The notes: generated by a model from the letters alone, not told the origin. Positions 22,001 through 29,416 are shown, numbered from the stretch's first letter. The stretch is DNA of 32,215 nt from UBA2144 sp964506185 (GCA_964506185.1 CAZDKL010000020.1:1-32215); one strand, 5' to 3'. Numbers and translations are program-made.

Positions 22001-24528
22001 CGATGAGTGAATTGTATATGCCAAACGTATACATCAATGGAATTGTAATTGAGAAAAATAGCGCACGTGTCCCACACTTCAAGATTGGTTATCTCAATCT
22101 CAAACTTGATCAAAGTGAGAAGAATTTACACGTCGAACTATCACCCGATAAGTCTGAGTATAGTCCAGGTGAGGAGGCAACCATTACTATCACCACAAAG
22201 GATCATAAAGGAAATCCTGTACCCGCCGAAGTCTCATTAGCCGTTGTGGATGAAGCAATTATTCGCCTTGGAGGCCAGGTAGATGCACGATTGCTTAGAA
22301 GATTTTATTCTCGCCGTCTCCTTTTTGTGCAAAATGCACTCACACTGGTTGGACTCCATCATGACCGTTACTTTGCGACATACGGAGGTGCTGGAAAAGG
22401 AGGGTATTCGTATGATATTCCCCCAGTACGCAAATTGTTTGAAGAAGTCGCATTCTTCAATGGTTCAGTGAAAACCAATGATAATGGAACAGCAACGATT
22501 AGTTTTACGATGCCCGACACACTCACTTCGTACACTTTGCTCGCTGCTGGTGCATCACATGAAAAGCATCTCATGGGTATCAGCGAAGACACACTGACAG
22601 TGAAAATGGATTACTACATGGATGCCATTCTTCCTCGCTTCCTTCGTCATGGTGACACGGCAGATGTAGTGGCTCGGGTCTACAACCGTACTGACTACGA
22701 TGCGAGCATAGAAGTACGTCTTGAAGGAGAAGGTTTTACTCTGCTGAGTGAATCACAAGAAGTAAAAACAGAGGTTCCGAAGGATAAATTCACCGATGTG
22801 ACATTCCAGGTACAGATAGCTGATGATAGAGATGAAGTTGAGTTCACATTTAAGACCATTGGCACCGCAGGGACAGATGCAATGCAGCATACAAAACCAG
22901 TGCATGGATATGAGCTCTTCTCAGAGGTGCAAGACACGATTGCGATTACAGGGGATCAATCTACCGCAGAAACTATTGCTTTTCCCAAATACATAGACAA
23001 AAGCCAGGGGCATGCAAAATTCACTATTGCAACCTCTATTCTTTCCGCACTGAAATCTTCATTGCACAAGCTTGTCTCTTATCCTTACGGTTGCGCAGAG
23101 CAAACCATCTCATCCACTGTTCCAAATGCTCTCTATGCAAAACTAGCTTCGTCTCTTGGTATCAAAGAAGACACCCGTGCCACAGAGTTCACCAAAGAAG
23201 GACTGGCAGCGATTGCATCATACCAATCTGATGACGGTGGATTTTCGTACTGGAAAGGTGGCAAAGAGGGAGATTTGTATGTTTCCACTGTTGTCGGTCA
23301 TGGACTCGCAGATATTAAAGAAGCTGGTTTTGAGATACCTGCGGAAATACACGATGCCTTTATTGCATACCTCAAAAAGCAAATTGAGAATACTCGTCAG
23401 TGGCAAGGAGGAAAGAATGACAGAGTAAGCGCACTCGATCTGGTAGCGATCATTACATTACTTGATCCAACGTCCGATTATGTGCGCATCATAGAAAGGG
23501 AGTTTTATAGATTGCCAGCACTTTCGACAAGAGACCTTTCGCTGCTGGCGAAAATTTATACCATCCGACAACCACTCATATCGGGTCCACCTCGTGAGCT
23601 TCTCGATAAGAAATTAGAGATCATTGAAAATGAGCTTTGGAAATCCATTGTTAAAAATGACAACGGTACGTATCACGTAGAACGCTATGAGCCATACCGT
23701 CAAAAACGTAGCTTCTCAACTAGTAATACCGACCTACTCGAAATCCTGCAAACGCTCATTATTCTCAATCCACGAGATGGTCGTATTGCACCTCTCATCC
23801 GTCAGGTTTATGCACCGAACAAATACAAAGGATACTTCTCCTCCTTCGAAGAAAGATTACGATTCGCTGTGCTTGCAGAATACCTGGAATATGCATCTCA
23901 AAATACGTACGTGACAAATGCTACTATCAGTATTGCAGGTAATGAGAATTTCTTTGCTATCAAAGATATCGAAAGCGAAGTGCTAGAGTATGCACTTCCA
24001 GAACTCTTAGATGAAAAGAATGCAATCTCTGTACAGGGTGAAATAGATGGTGATGATAATTCACTTGCGTTTGTATCGTACGATATTGGCTACAAAGTTC
24101 ATGATGTGAGTCAGATTGTCCCTATTGAAAATGGATTGAAGATTTCTCGATCAATCAAAACCAGCAAAGGGAAAGAGTTGAATGACTTTGATACTGTCAA
24201 AGTTGGCGATCACCTGCAAATTACTCTATCGGTAGAAAATCCTGATGCTGCACAGCATGTGGCTATTACCGATGCACTGCCTGCCACCTTTGAGTTTATT
24301 GATCCACCACAGTCTGCAACAGGATTTGGCCATGTTGATTTTCGAGATGAGAGACTTGATGCATTCCTCAGTGGCAGTACAAAGTCTGCTTCTATCACCT
24401 ACACAGTGCGCGTGATTGCTGATGGTACGTATAGTTGGCCACCTGCGGTAGGTGTCGCTATGTATAGGCCTGAGGTATCAGGACAGAGTGCTGGCAGCAA
24501 ACTCACTATTTCATCTACAGCACAGTAG
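19087..24528 (+). CDS. Alpha-2-macroglobulin family lipoprotein with thioester
   Basis: This very large secreted protein (1813 residues) of the bacterial alpha-2-macroglobulin (YfhM-like) family traps proteases by reacting after its bait region is cut. The start at 19087 gives MFMKKLTIIITLLLTLTAC, a lipoprotein signal with a lipobox and Cys19; an ATG two codons later also fits. A row of beta-sandwich MG domains follows. The A2M core has SLAVVDEAIIRL and a KTNDNGTATISFTMPDTLTSY-like stretch (about 1125-1160). The thioester motif GCAEQT has Cys1336 and Gln1339 (DNA 23092-23103). An alpha/alpha toroid segment with DDGGFSYWKGG follows. The C-terminal DUF11-like stretch (VKVGDHLQITLSVENPD) ends the protein. 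The frame is open 65 codons further upstream but overlaps the HExxH gene and is rejected. pbpC-type downstream gene 49 bp away is the known partner. Confidence 0.93.
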   Translation: MFMKKLTIIITLLLTLTACQREAPQQTGPMSTPVAEHSDNLPNLELIFADSTLDQVMWNQVLSVSFEAEVPQQRFVELAKVMRSKDGSEDMEQVDVQVDIVSPNEYRIKGRGSETIWEPDFTYSLLIEGQLWGSKIKDFEETFMKPPTSEFYLENVEWMSDFRIDGDILLTDRYELTFSEQLSPSVMQAKFVIEPQPEHYKLEIGRKGVSIYGNFSPSVDYRLTVEHIYDIYGRPFHFPVIELPSGLSDTAPDKTRMRRYEPAETFFYTKDTAPRFIIEKGKNASDNIKVRICRLALGRETAFNETPFIYQDPNEQHWRTLKSRDKIMSLFRKKEDVAVRDCDAWVTRSIDASKQKVMVLDMKDVLSEFAKPFGIFSVYMEDEVSLNTSAHYVGIVNAGFLLKTGQENGTVFAFDLASGNPLSGLGVIVKSFTTQTKEHEMLPENPASIFGWLSHTPLATTDDNGVANFTIPEKFRSLSFGAIAETETHFAVVYAGWKGGLNSFNFPVTVSGGKGLDEATDYLDRAFASKHILGHAYTEKLLYRPGQYIHYKAMFRERDKTNLELTYPSFTKVRFEIISPAGETIVSEDQSLSSFGSTWDKYQLPDEAKLGSYRLQWTALEEKENEEGVSELQLITSSKTTTEISVQEYALPKFKVDALTEKHDYFSNEKIVIQLRAKEYSSAPLEGGKVRYRVIARPFYPEDTEDEGFTYDQEFMRFNRQYRNQTVLDQEDTLDANGVVTITLPESFDALTDEFDYTLSIEYTVIDDQKREVSNTVTVRSLRVMNEEDYVPGIKMQRGTYSVNTNVPFEFVSKDFRLKRVPEKPLALTIYQNVQRCETEEAFLKGEVTRCNIEPKIVHQDTLTTNAEGLGSYSHRFTVPGKYTIELTNAEKKVTKSVWITSRNMPPAIDSKEDRYLQMSLDKETYKLNEKALLTIHSPYPTSTLVLSFEANDVLHARVIEMTSPLLEYTIPMSELYMPNVYINGIVIEKNSARVPHFKIGYLNLKLDQSEKNLHVELSPDKSEYSPGEEATITITTKDHKGNPVPAEVSLAVVDEAIIRLGGQVDARLLRRFYSRRLLFVQNALTLVGLHHDRYFATYGGAGKGGYSYDIPPVRKLFEEVAFFNGSVKTNDNGTATISFTMPDTLTSYTLLAAGASHEKHLMGISEDTLTVKMDYYMDAILPRFLRHGDTADVVARVYNRTDYDASIEVRLEGEGFTLLSESQEVKTEVPKDKFTDVTFQVQIADDRDEVEFTFKTIGTAGTDAMQHTKPVHGYELFSEVQDTIAITGDQSTAETIAFPKYIDKSQGHAKFTIATSILSALKSSLHKLVSYPYGCAEQTISSTVPNALYAKLASSLGIKEDTRATEFTKEGLAAIASYQSDDGGFSYWKGGKEGDLYVSTVVGHGLADIKEAGFEIPAEIHDAFIAYLKKQIENTRQWQGGKNDRVSALDLVAIITLLDPTSDYVRIIEREFYRLPALSTRDLSLLAKIYTIRQPLISGPPRELLDKKLEIIENELWKSIVKNDNGTYHVERYEPYRQKRSFSTSNTDLLEILQTLIILNPRDGRIAPLIRQVYAPNKYKGYFSSFEERLRFAVLAEYLEYASQNTYVTNATISIAGNENFFAIKDIESEVLEYALPELLDEKNAISVQGEIDGDDNSLAFVSYDIGYKVHDVSQIVPIENGLKISRSIKTSKGKELNDFDTVKVGDHLQITLSVENPDAAQHVAITDALPATFEFIDPPQSATGFGHVDFRDERLDAFLSGSTKSASITYTVRVIADGTYSWPPAVGVAMYRPEVSGQSAGSKLTISSTAQ

Positions 24529-24577
24529 TAAGTACCCCAATCATCTATGCATTTGTTGGCTGCTTCATATTCTGCCT

Positions 24578-26491
24578 ATGACTCGTTTAAAAACACGCAT
24601 CGTCTGGATTACAACCTTTGTAGTGCTACTCCTCGCTCTCTGGTTAATTCTGCCAATAGTGATGCTAGATCAACGAGAGTACAATTCACGCAACACTATT
24701 GTCCAAGATAGAAATGGAGAAGTGCTTTTTCGTTTTCCTAAGGAAAGGTATACGTACTTTGATCCAGTGCCGTTAGCACAGGTACCCGAACTGTTTAAGA
24801 ACCTTCTGATATGGAAAGAGGATAGATCATTTCATAGCAACTTTGGTGTTGCCCTCCCATCCAAAGCAAAATTGCTCACCAAAAGTCTCATAACAATGTC
24901 ATACTCTCGAGGTGGGTCCACGATTACAGAGCAGTGGATCAAGAATAAATATTTTCATTCGAGCAGCAGAAATATCTTCCAAAAAGTACGTGAGATGATT
25001 CTTGCTCCTGTGTTTACGATGACGAATACAAAGGATGATATCCTTGAGGAATACATTAACCACATCTACTTTGGGGAATTGGCATACGGTATAGAGGCTG
25101 CTACGAACATTTTTTTCGATAAAAAGACACATGAGCTTAACCCCACAGAGCAAATATTTCTCCTCTCACTCATTTCGAATCCGTCAGTCATCGAAGATGA
25201 AAACTATGATTTCACAAAACTTAAGAAGCTCTATCTTGATCACGCACTGCAAAATGGCTGGGTAACTGAGTTAGAGTATGAGGAATATTCGCAATATAAG
25301 ATTCATATAGATGTTTCTGAAACCAGTCGAACCGTAAATACTGCTTTCCTAGAAATGCTGCGAGATGAACTATCTATGCACAATGCTTTGGATGCTGGTG
25401 GCAGCATTGTTACCGCTACCCTGGATAAGGATATTCAAGAGAAAGTATATGATGCTGCTTTAAGGCACTTTGTAAGAATTAATGATCAGAATGTGCAAGA
25501 TATGGGGATCGTCATTCTCGATGCAAAATCTGGTGACATCATTTCTCTGATTGGAACAAGCAGACCACGTGATGAGAAGAAGGGTTCAATTAACACCACC
25601 ATTCAGCGTCGCCAAATTGCATCAACCATCAAGCCCTTTCTCTTTTTGTATGCCATTGCAAATGGCATGAAACCAGAGAATATTATTCTTGATGCTGAGA
25701 AAACCTTTCCTATCGAAGGAGAAAAAGTATATCGAGTGAGAAACTACAATGGTCTTGAATACGGAGCTGTGACGCTTGCACAATCGTTGGCTAATTCATT
25801 GAATGTACCTGCAATCAAGCTTACAGAGCACTATTCCCATGAGAAACTGTATGAATTCTTTACAAATCTTGGATTTAATTTTGATCATGATGCAGATTTC
25901 TATGGTCTTTCAATAGGTATCGGTACGCCTGAGATTTCGCTTCTGCGCTTAGTATCTCTCTATACAATATTCCCACACCTTGGTGAGCAAAGGATGATTC
26001 CTCGTACTTTCATAGAAATACAGAATGGTAAATCAAACAGTACGTATTCTCATCCTATTCAGAAGCAAGAGTTAAATTTGGATACTAATCAAAAACATGC
26101 CACCAAAACCATCACCAATATTTTAAGTGATGAAAATGTACGACAACTAAGCTTTCGATTTAATTCAATTTTCAATGACGGTTCGTACACAGCATACAAG
26201 ACAGGAACATCAGCAGATTTTCATGATAATTGGGCTATCGGCTATAATGATGATTACGTTGTTGGTGTGTGGATTGGGAATCTTTCAGGAGAAAAAATGA
26301 ACATACTCAGTGGGGTTGAAGGGAGTGGTCCTATTCTTACAGAAATTGTTTCTCTCTTAGGTATGGAAAGGGAGCAACTAGCACCCTTGAAACCTCTTGA
26401 GCGCTGCGAAGAGAGTTTTGTATTTGAGGAGGATGTAATCGAATACAAAGAGATACTCCCAGAAAAGACGTTGCCAGCATGCCTTGAATAG
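24578..26491 (+). CDS. pbpC: Bifunctional penicillin-binding protein, PBP1C type
   Basis: This class A PBP polymerises and crosslinks peptidoglycan at the outer face of the membrane. It has 637 residues from the ATG at 24578, beginning with a cytoplasmic tail and one membrane anchor (about 9-30). The transglycosylase domain has EDRSF with the catalytic Glu81 and RGGSTITEQ (111-119). The transpeptidase domain has STIK (Ser349, Lys352), SLN (407-409) and KTGT (541-544), so both active sites look complete. The C-terminal BiPBP_C domain of E. coli PBP1C (about 770 residues) appears to be absent. It follows the alpha-2-macroglobulin gene by 49 bp on the same strand. In E. coli and many others the same two genes (yfhM-pbpC) are neighbours. 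A longer frame to 24452 overlaps the A2M gene and is rejected. Confidence 0.93.
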   Translation: MTRLKTRIVWITTFVVLLLALWLILPIVMLDQREYNSRNTIVQDRNGEVLFRFPKERYTYFDPVPLAQVPELFKNLLIWKEDRSFHSNFGVALPSKAKLLTKSLITMSYSRGGSTITEQWIKNKYFHSSSRNIFQKVREMILAPVFTMTNTKDDILEEYINHIYFGELAYGIEAATNIFFDKKTHELNPTEQIFLLSLISNPSVIEDENYDFTKLKKLYLDHALQNGWVTELEYEEYSQYKIHIDVSETSRTVNTAFLEMLRDELSMHNALDAGGSIVTATLDKDIQEKVYDAALRHFVRINDQNVQDMGIVILDAKSGDIISLIGTSRPRDEKKGSINTTIQRRQIASTIKPFLFLYAIANGMKPENIILDAEKTFPIEGEKVYRVRNYNGLEYGAVTLAQSLANSLNVPAIKLTEHYSHEKLYEFFTNLGFNFDHDADFYGLSIGIGTPEISLLRLVSLYTIFPHLGEQRMIPRTFIEIQNGKSNSTYSHPIQKQELNLDTNQKHATKTITNILSDENVRQLSFRFNSIFNDGSYTAYKTGTSADFHDNWAIGYNDDYVVGVWIGNLSGEKMNILSGVEGSGPILTEIVSLLGMEREQLAPLKPLERCEESFVFEEDVIEYKEILPEKTLPACLE

Positions 26492-26718
26492 TGATTTCTC
26501 TTGAGCTGCCTTTAAATCAGAAATATGCAGCTAAACTTTAGTTACATATGAGAACAGGTACAAACTTATTCAAAGTGCCCTTAGTGCCCTGCAAACATAG
26601 GTGAAGAGGATTACAACCCTTTGTTGTACATATAGGACAAAAACGACGTTGTGGAAGATAATCATCCGAACTTCGCTCTCTACAGTGAGACTTTTCATGG
26701 TGCCATTAGTGCAATGCA
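26492..26718. other. Island right edge, no gene; imperfect 20-bp direct repeat
   Basis: No coding sequence is supported in this 227-bp gap between pbpC and the right tRNA-Ser. AGTGCCCTTAGTGCCCTGCA (about 26575-26594) and GGTGCCATTAGTGCAATGCA (about 26700-26719) match at 16 of 20 positions. The second copy ends at the 3' end of the tRNA. This may be a remnant attachment site, but it is weak. Confidence 0.35.
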
Positions 26719-26808
26719 TGGCGGAGGGAGAGGGATTCGAACCCTCGTAACCCGTGAGGATTAACACGATTTCGAGTCGTGCGCTTTAGACCACTCAGCC
26801 ATCCCTCC
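26719..26808 (-). tRNA. tRNA-Ser(CGA), right copy, with encoded CCA
   Basis: The mature gene occupies 26808-26722 on the minus strand, with CCA at 26721-26719. The acceptor GGAGGGA/TCCCTCC, anticodon loop CTCGAAA and discriminator G are identical to those of the left copy at 10532. Two substitutions separate the copies in 87 nt. The 3' end points to the island, so the pair forms an 87-bp inverted repeat. Confidence 0.95.
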
Positions 26809-26833
26809 GAGGTAATGATATATCAAAAACCAC

Positions 26834-26868
26834 CTAAGCTCTAAGTTCTTAGCTCTAAGTTCTATTCA
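26834..26868. repeat. Heptad array at the anti-sigma gene stop codon
   Basis: Five 7-nt units: CTAAGCT, CTAAGTT, CTTAGCT, CTAAGTT, CTATTCA. The last unit contains the TAG stop (complement of CTA at 26862) of the minus-strand gene. The unit CTAAGTT recurs at 29839-29852. Confidence 0.75.
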
Positions 26869-27677
26869 TTCTCGTGGGCCTTCTCAATCATTTCTTTGAA
26901 TGGACCTCCTTTTTTCATGCCCCTCCCCTTCATTCTCCCCTTTAGTCTTGGATGTTGCATCTGTGGTTTTTGGCGCATCATTTGCATATGCATTCTTTGT
27001 TTTTTTGCGTGCCCGCGAACTTTGTCACGCATCGGCATTGGAATTTCTCCTTTTTCAATCTTTTCTAAGAAGTCCACATGCTCCTGCATGCGTTGCTCCA
27101 AACAATTTCTAATCTCACCTGGAATTCCAGCGGGCAGGCTTTTCATTCTTTTTTCTAAGTGAGTCTGATGCATCGCAATGCGTTTTTGTATCCATTCCAT
27201 TCTTTCATCGGTAACTTCTCCCCTATTAAGCAATGCCTCAGCTTCTGACAATCGGCGTTTAAGTCTTTTCTCTGCCCATCTTGCACGCGTATCTTTATTA
27301 AAGTGCATTCGTTCCCTGAACGGCTCAGTCACATTCACTTTAACTGGATAAAGAAGGTCGCCGGGAAGAGTATCTTCGGCTGCATATGCAACCCCACCAC
27401 CTGCTGATGTAATTACTATCGCAGCAATAACAAAAGTTGCAGCAAATTTGAGATGGAACAAGCCAATAAACGGCTGTTCGATCATTTCAATCGGATTCAT
27501 CTTCATAAATCTTTTTAATTCTTTCTTAAAGCTTCTCTTTTCACATCTACTAAGTTCAATACCGACCTTAGACTTTGCTACTGACGCAGAAAATATTTCA
27601 TCACGCATATCGATTCGTTCTGTATCGGATAGTGATACAGATTTTGCTGAGGCCAAAAATTTTTCTAGATTACTCAT
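26862..27677 (-). CDS. DUF5667-type membrane anti-sigma partner, Met/His-rich tail
   Basis: This 271-residue protein has a cytoplasmic N-terminus (about 1-72), one membrane segment (about 74-98, ending in GGGVAYA) and an extracytoplasmic part. Right after the membrane comes AAEDTLPGDLLYPVKVNVTE, the signature of DUF5667-type regions found beside ECF sigma factors in candidate-phylum bacteria. The outer part is helical with many RxxxRxxEAE-like repeats. The tail (about 225-260) is rich in Met, His and Lys (KKQRMHMQMMRQKPQMQHP), a composition like that of metal-binding or CpxP/Spy-type proteins. It overlaps the sigma gene by 8 bp. Inferred role: it holds the sigma factor at the membrane until a signal is sensed outside. 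No classical ZAS motif (HxxxCxxC) is seen, so anti-sigma activity rests on context. Confidence 0.75.
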   Translation of the reverse strand: MSNLEKFLASAKSVSLSDTERIDMRDEIFSASVAKSKVGIELSRCEKRSFKKELKRFMKMNPIEMIEQPFIGLFHLKFAATFVIAAIVITSAGGGVAYAAEDTLPGDLLYPVKVNVTEPFRERMHFNKDTRARWAEKRLKRRLSEAEALLNRGEVTDERMEWIQKRIAMHQTHLEKRMKSLPAGIPGEIRNCLEQRMQEHVDFLEKIEKGEIPMPMRDKVRGHAKKQRMHMQMMRQKPQMQHPRLKGRMKGRGMKKGGPFKEMIEKAHENE

Positions 27678-28191
27678 AGCTTGGTATTAAGGACTTTAAC
27701 TTCTTCATTCCGCGATTAATTCTTACTGATACAACATTCACTGATTCTCCCAGGGCTGAAGCAATTTGCTTAGGACTTAACTCATCTATATACCGCATGA
27801 TTACTGCTGATCGGTATGGCTCCTCTATCTTTCCCAGAACCTGAGTCACTTCTGCTGCTGTGAATCCTGCTTCCGTCTCTCTCGTAGTATCTTCTTCACT
27901 TGCCACATCGAATCCTTTTTCCTGCATATCTTCGAAGGATTCTTCCGTTCTCTTGGCTTTACGCCTGTACTGATCAATTATCAGATTATTCGCAGTACGG
28001 TACAGAAATGCTCTCATATCCTCTACTTCATTGCCCTTGGCGATGTACTCCCAGGTCTTTAGGAATGCGTCCTGCATCAGCTCCTTACCCCTTTCTCTGT
28101 CTCCAATCCGGAAGTAACAGTGTCTAAAGATCGAATCTGCGTACAGATCGTACGCTTTTGTGAAACGGCGTTCTTTGGAAGAATGGGGCAT
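27670..28191 (-). CDS. ECF-type RNA polymerase sigma factor
   Basis: This 173-residue sigma factor has region 2 (YDLYADSIFRHCYFRIGDRERGKELM... to LYRTANNLIIDQYRRK, about residues 12-75) and region 4 (LGKIEEPYRSAVIMRYIDEL... with the HTH SPKQIASALGESVNVVSVRINRG, about 118-165). Regions 1 and 3 are absent, as expected for the ECF group. The ATG at 28191 (MPHSSKERRF) is chosen; ATG codons at 28197 and 28242 are in frame but add residues not typical of the family. GAGG lies next to the start. The 8-bp overlap with the membrane protein gene marks a sigma/anti-sigma operon. Its targets are unknown; the neighbouring secreted protein gene is a candidate. Confidence 0.93.
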   Translation of the reverse strand: MPHSSKERRFTKAYDLYADSIFRHCYFRIGDRERGKELMQDAFLKTWEYIAKGNEVEDMRAFLYRTANNLIIDQYRRKAKRTEESFEDMQEKGFDVASEEDTTRETEAGFTAAEVTQVLGKIEEPYRSAVIMRYIDELSPKQIASALGESVNVVSVRINRGMKKLKSLIPSYE

Positions 28192-28261
28192 CCTCATATA
28201 AAGACGAGTGGAGACAAGAATTCTTACACAAATGCAGTCCAATTTCAGCTAAATAACCAGC

Positions 28262-28337
28262 TTTTGACCTCTTAAGCCCCCTCTCCTGGTAGGCAGGCGG
28301 AGGTGTTAGGAGAGGGGGTTTGGGGGTGAGGTCAAAA
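28262..28337. repeat. Nested perfect hairpin, REP-like intergenic element
   Basis: The outer stem is TTTTGACCTC/GAGGTCAAAA (28262-28271 and 28328-28337) and the inner stem is CCCCCTCTCCT/AGGAGAGGGGG (28277-28287 and 28308-28318), both perfect. The loop contains GGTAGGCAGGCGGAGG. It lies between the sigma gene promoter region and the secreted-protein terminator. Such CCCCTCTCC elements are common as dispersed intergenic repeats in environmental genomes. Confidence 0.7.
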
Positions 28338-28369
28338 AAATACCGCCGAGCGCTTATGCCGACGGTATT
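28333..28369 (-). terminator. Rho-independent terminator of the Cys-rich protein gene
   Basis: On the minus strand AATACCG (28369-28363) pairs with CGGTATT (28345-28339), closing a G/C-rich loop, followed by a run of seven T residues that also forms the arm of the adjacent nested hairpin. It is placed 21 bp after the stop codon. Confidence 0.75.
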
Positions 28370-28389
28370 CCGATGATGTAATCCTGAAA

Positions 28390-28911
28390 CTACACTTCAG
28401 GATTTCCCCCTTCTTCCCTCACTTTGTCGTAGATGTTAAGGAAGCACTCTTGAGCCTCGCCTCTGTCTTCCATTTTTAAGCATTTGCCCATCCCATGTCC
28501 CATCCTTCCTCTTCTTCCATGGTGCTGACCATGTCCAAATGGAGGAGGTTCGATTCCATATTTCTCGAATACTGCAGTTGCACACTCGTGCCTTTGCTCA
28601 CGATCCTCGTTGTTTTCCCTGCAAGCCATTAATTCTTCTTTGGCTTCTTCGGAAATTTCGGGACGGTTTGCATGGTTTCTAAGTCCGAACTTTCGGACGA
28701 ACTTAAGGCCGTTTTCTTCTTTGAGTGACTGCATACACTCGCGTCGTTCCTCGCGAGTTTCTTTCTCGCGGCATTCTTCCAATTGAGTGCGTACTTCATC
28801 CGAGATTCCTTGTCCTCGTCCAAAGAATCCTTGAGCTGATGTAATTGGAACTAATGCAACGGTTAGTACTCCCAAAAGAGAGAGTGATACGAATTTGTCG
28901 AGCCTTTTCAT
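28390..28911 (-). CDS. Secreted Cys/His/Met-rich repeat protein
   Basis: This 173-residue protein begins with a signal peptide (MKRLDKFVSLSLLGVLTVAL, with cleavage likely after TSA near residue 26). The mature part has three units with a Cys pair 11-12 residues apart and acidic/basic residues between: CREKETREERREC, CRENNEDREQRHEC and CLKMEDRGEAQEC. Between the second and third is a Gly/His/Met-rich stretch (GHGQHHGRRGRMGHGMG) that could bind metal. The start at 28911 is chosen for the signal peptide; the frame is open to 28974. No family is recognised. Composition resembles that of the outer part of the anti-sigma partner, so it may belong to the same stress response; this is inference. It is divergent from the release factor-like gene. 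Confidence 0.7.
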   Translation of the reverse strand: MKRLDKFVSLSLLGVLTVALVPITSAQGFFGRGQGISDEVRTQLEECREKETREERRECMQSLKEENGLKFVRKFGLRNHANRPEISEEAKEELMACRENNEDREQRHECATAVFEKYGIEPPPFGHGQHHGRRGRMGHGMGKCLKMEDRGEAQECFLNIYDKVREEGGNPEV

Positions 28912-28967
28912 GGAATAGAGTAGGAAAAGAATAAAAGTGTCTGTGACAGTGCTTAAGACGATCAGAG

Positions 28968-28996
28968 TTTCCAACTCTTACAAGAAAAGTTAGAAT
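28968..28996 (+). promoter_or_regulatory. Promoter giving a leaderless release factor-like mRNA
   Basis: TTTCCA (28968-28973) and TAGAAT (28991-28996) are 17 bp apart. The -10 ends 6 nt before the ATG at 29003, so transcription should begin at the start codon itself. Confidence 0.5.
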
Positions 28997-29002
28997 GCAG
29001 TT

Positions 29003-29416
29003 ATGCACTTTCCAGACGACCTACAGCACAAATACGAATTAAAGATTAAGAAACTAGATATCAAACTTGAGGATATCGAGGAGCACCACACACGCGGAGG
29101 TGGGCATGGCGGTCAGAAGATCAACAAATCAACTAATTGTGTGGAACTGACACATGAACCTACGGGAATCACAGTCAGATACCAGCATCACAGAGGTTTG
29201 CATCAGAACAGGAAGGAAGCATATCAATTGCTAATTGATAAGATTGAGGAAGAGAAACTTGGAGTCGAGTCTGAACTAGCTCAAAAGCACCACAAAGTAG
29301 AAAAGCAGAAACAACGCAGATCCAGAAGGTCCAAGCAGAAAATGCTTGAAGAAAAGCATCATCAATCAGATAAAAAGGAATCCAGGCAGAAAGTAGATCC
29401 TGAGGATGAGGAATAA
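29003..29416 (+). CDS. Codon-independent release factor-like ribosome rescue protein
   Basis: This 137-residue protein has only the RF-1 catalytic domain. GGGHGGQKINKSTNCVEL (about residues 32-49) carries the GGQ that triggers peptidyl-tRNA hydrolysis, followed by THEPTGITVRYQHHRGLHQNRKEA. The codon-recognition domain is absent. The tail (about 95-125) is strongly basic (KQKQRRSRRSKQK), as in proteins that enter an empty mRNA channel or bind large subunits. The GHGGQ..NKxxNCV pattern is closer to the mitochondrial mtRF-R/C12orf65 group than to ArfB/YaeJ (GPGGQ). The likely role is release of peptides from stalled ribosomes. The ATG at 29003 has no leader or Shine-Dalgarno site. The C-terminus is acidic (DPEDEE). 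Confidence 0.85.
   Translation: MHFPDDLQHKYELKIKKLDIKLEDIEEHHTRGGGHGGQKINKSTNCVELTHEPTGITVRYQHHRGLHQNRKEAYQLLIDKIEEEKLGVESELAQKHHKVEKQKQRRSRRSKQKMLEEKHHQSDKKESRQKVDPEDEE

Noticed and set aside
24452..24577. 42-codon N-terminal extension of the PBP frame.
   Set aside because: It overlaps the end of the alpha-2-macroglobulin gene; the ATG at 24578 gives a normal cytoplasmic tail and membrane anchor.
26570..26767. Minus-strand frame overlapping the right tRNA with GSNPSPSA.
   Set aside because: Same false translation of tRNA sequence.
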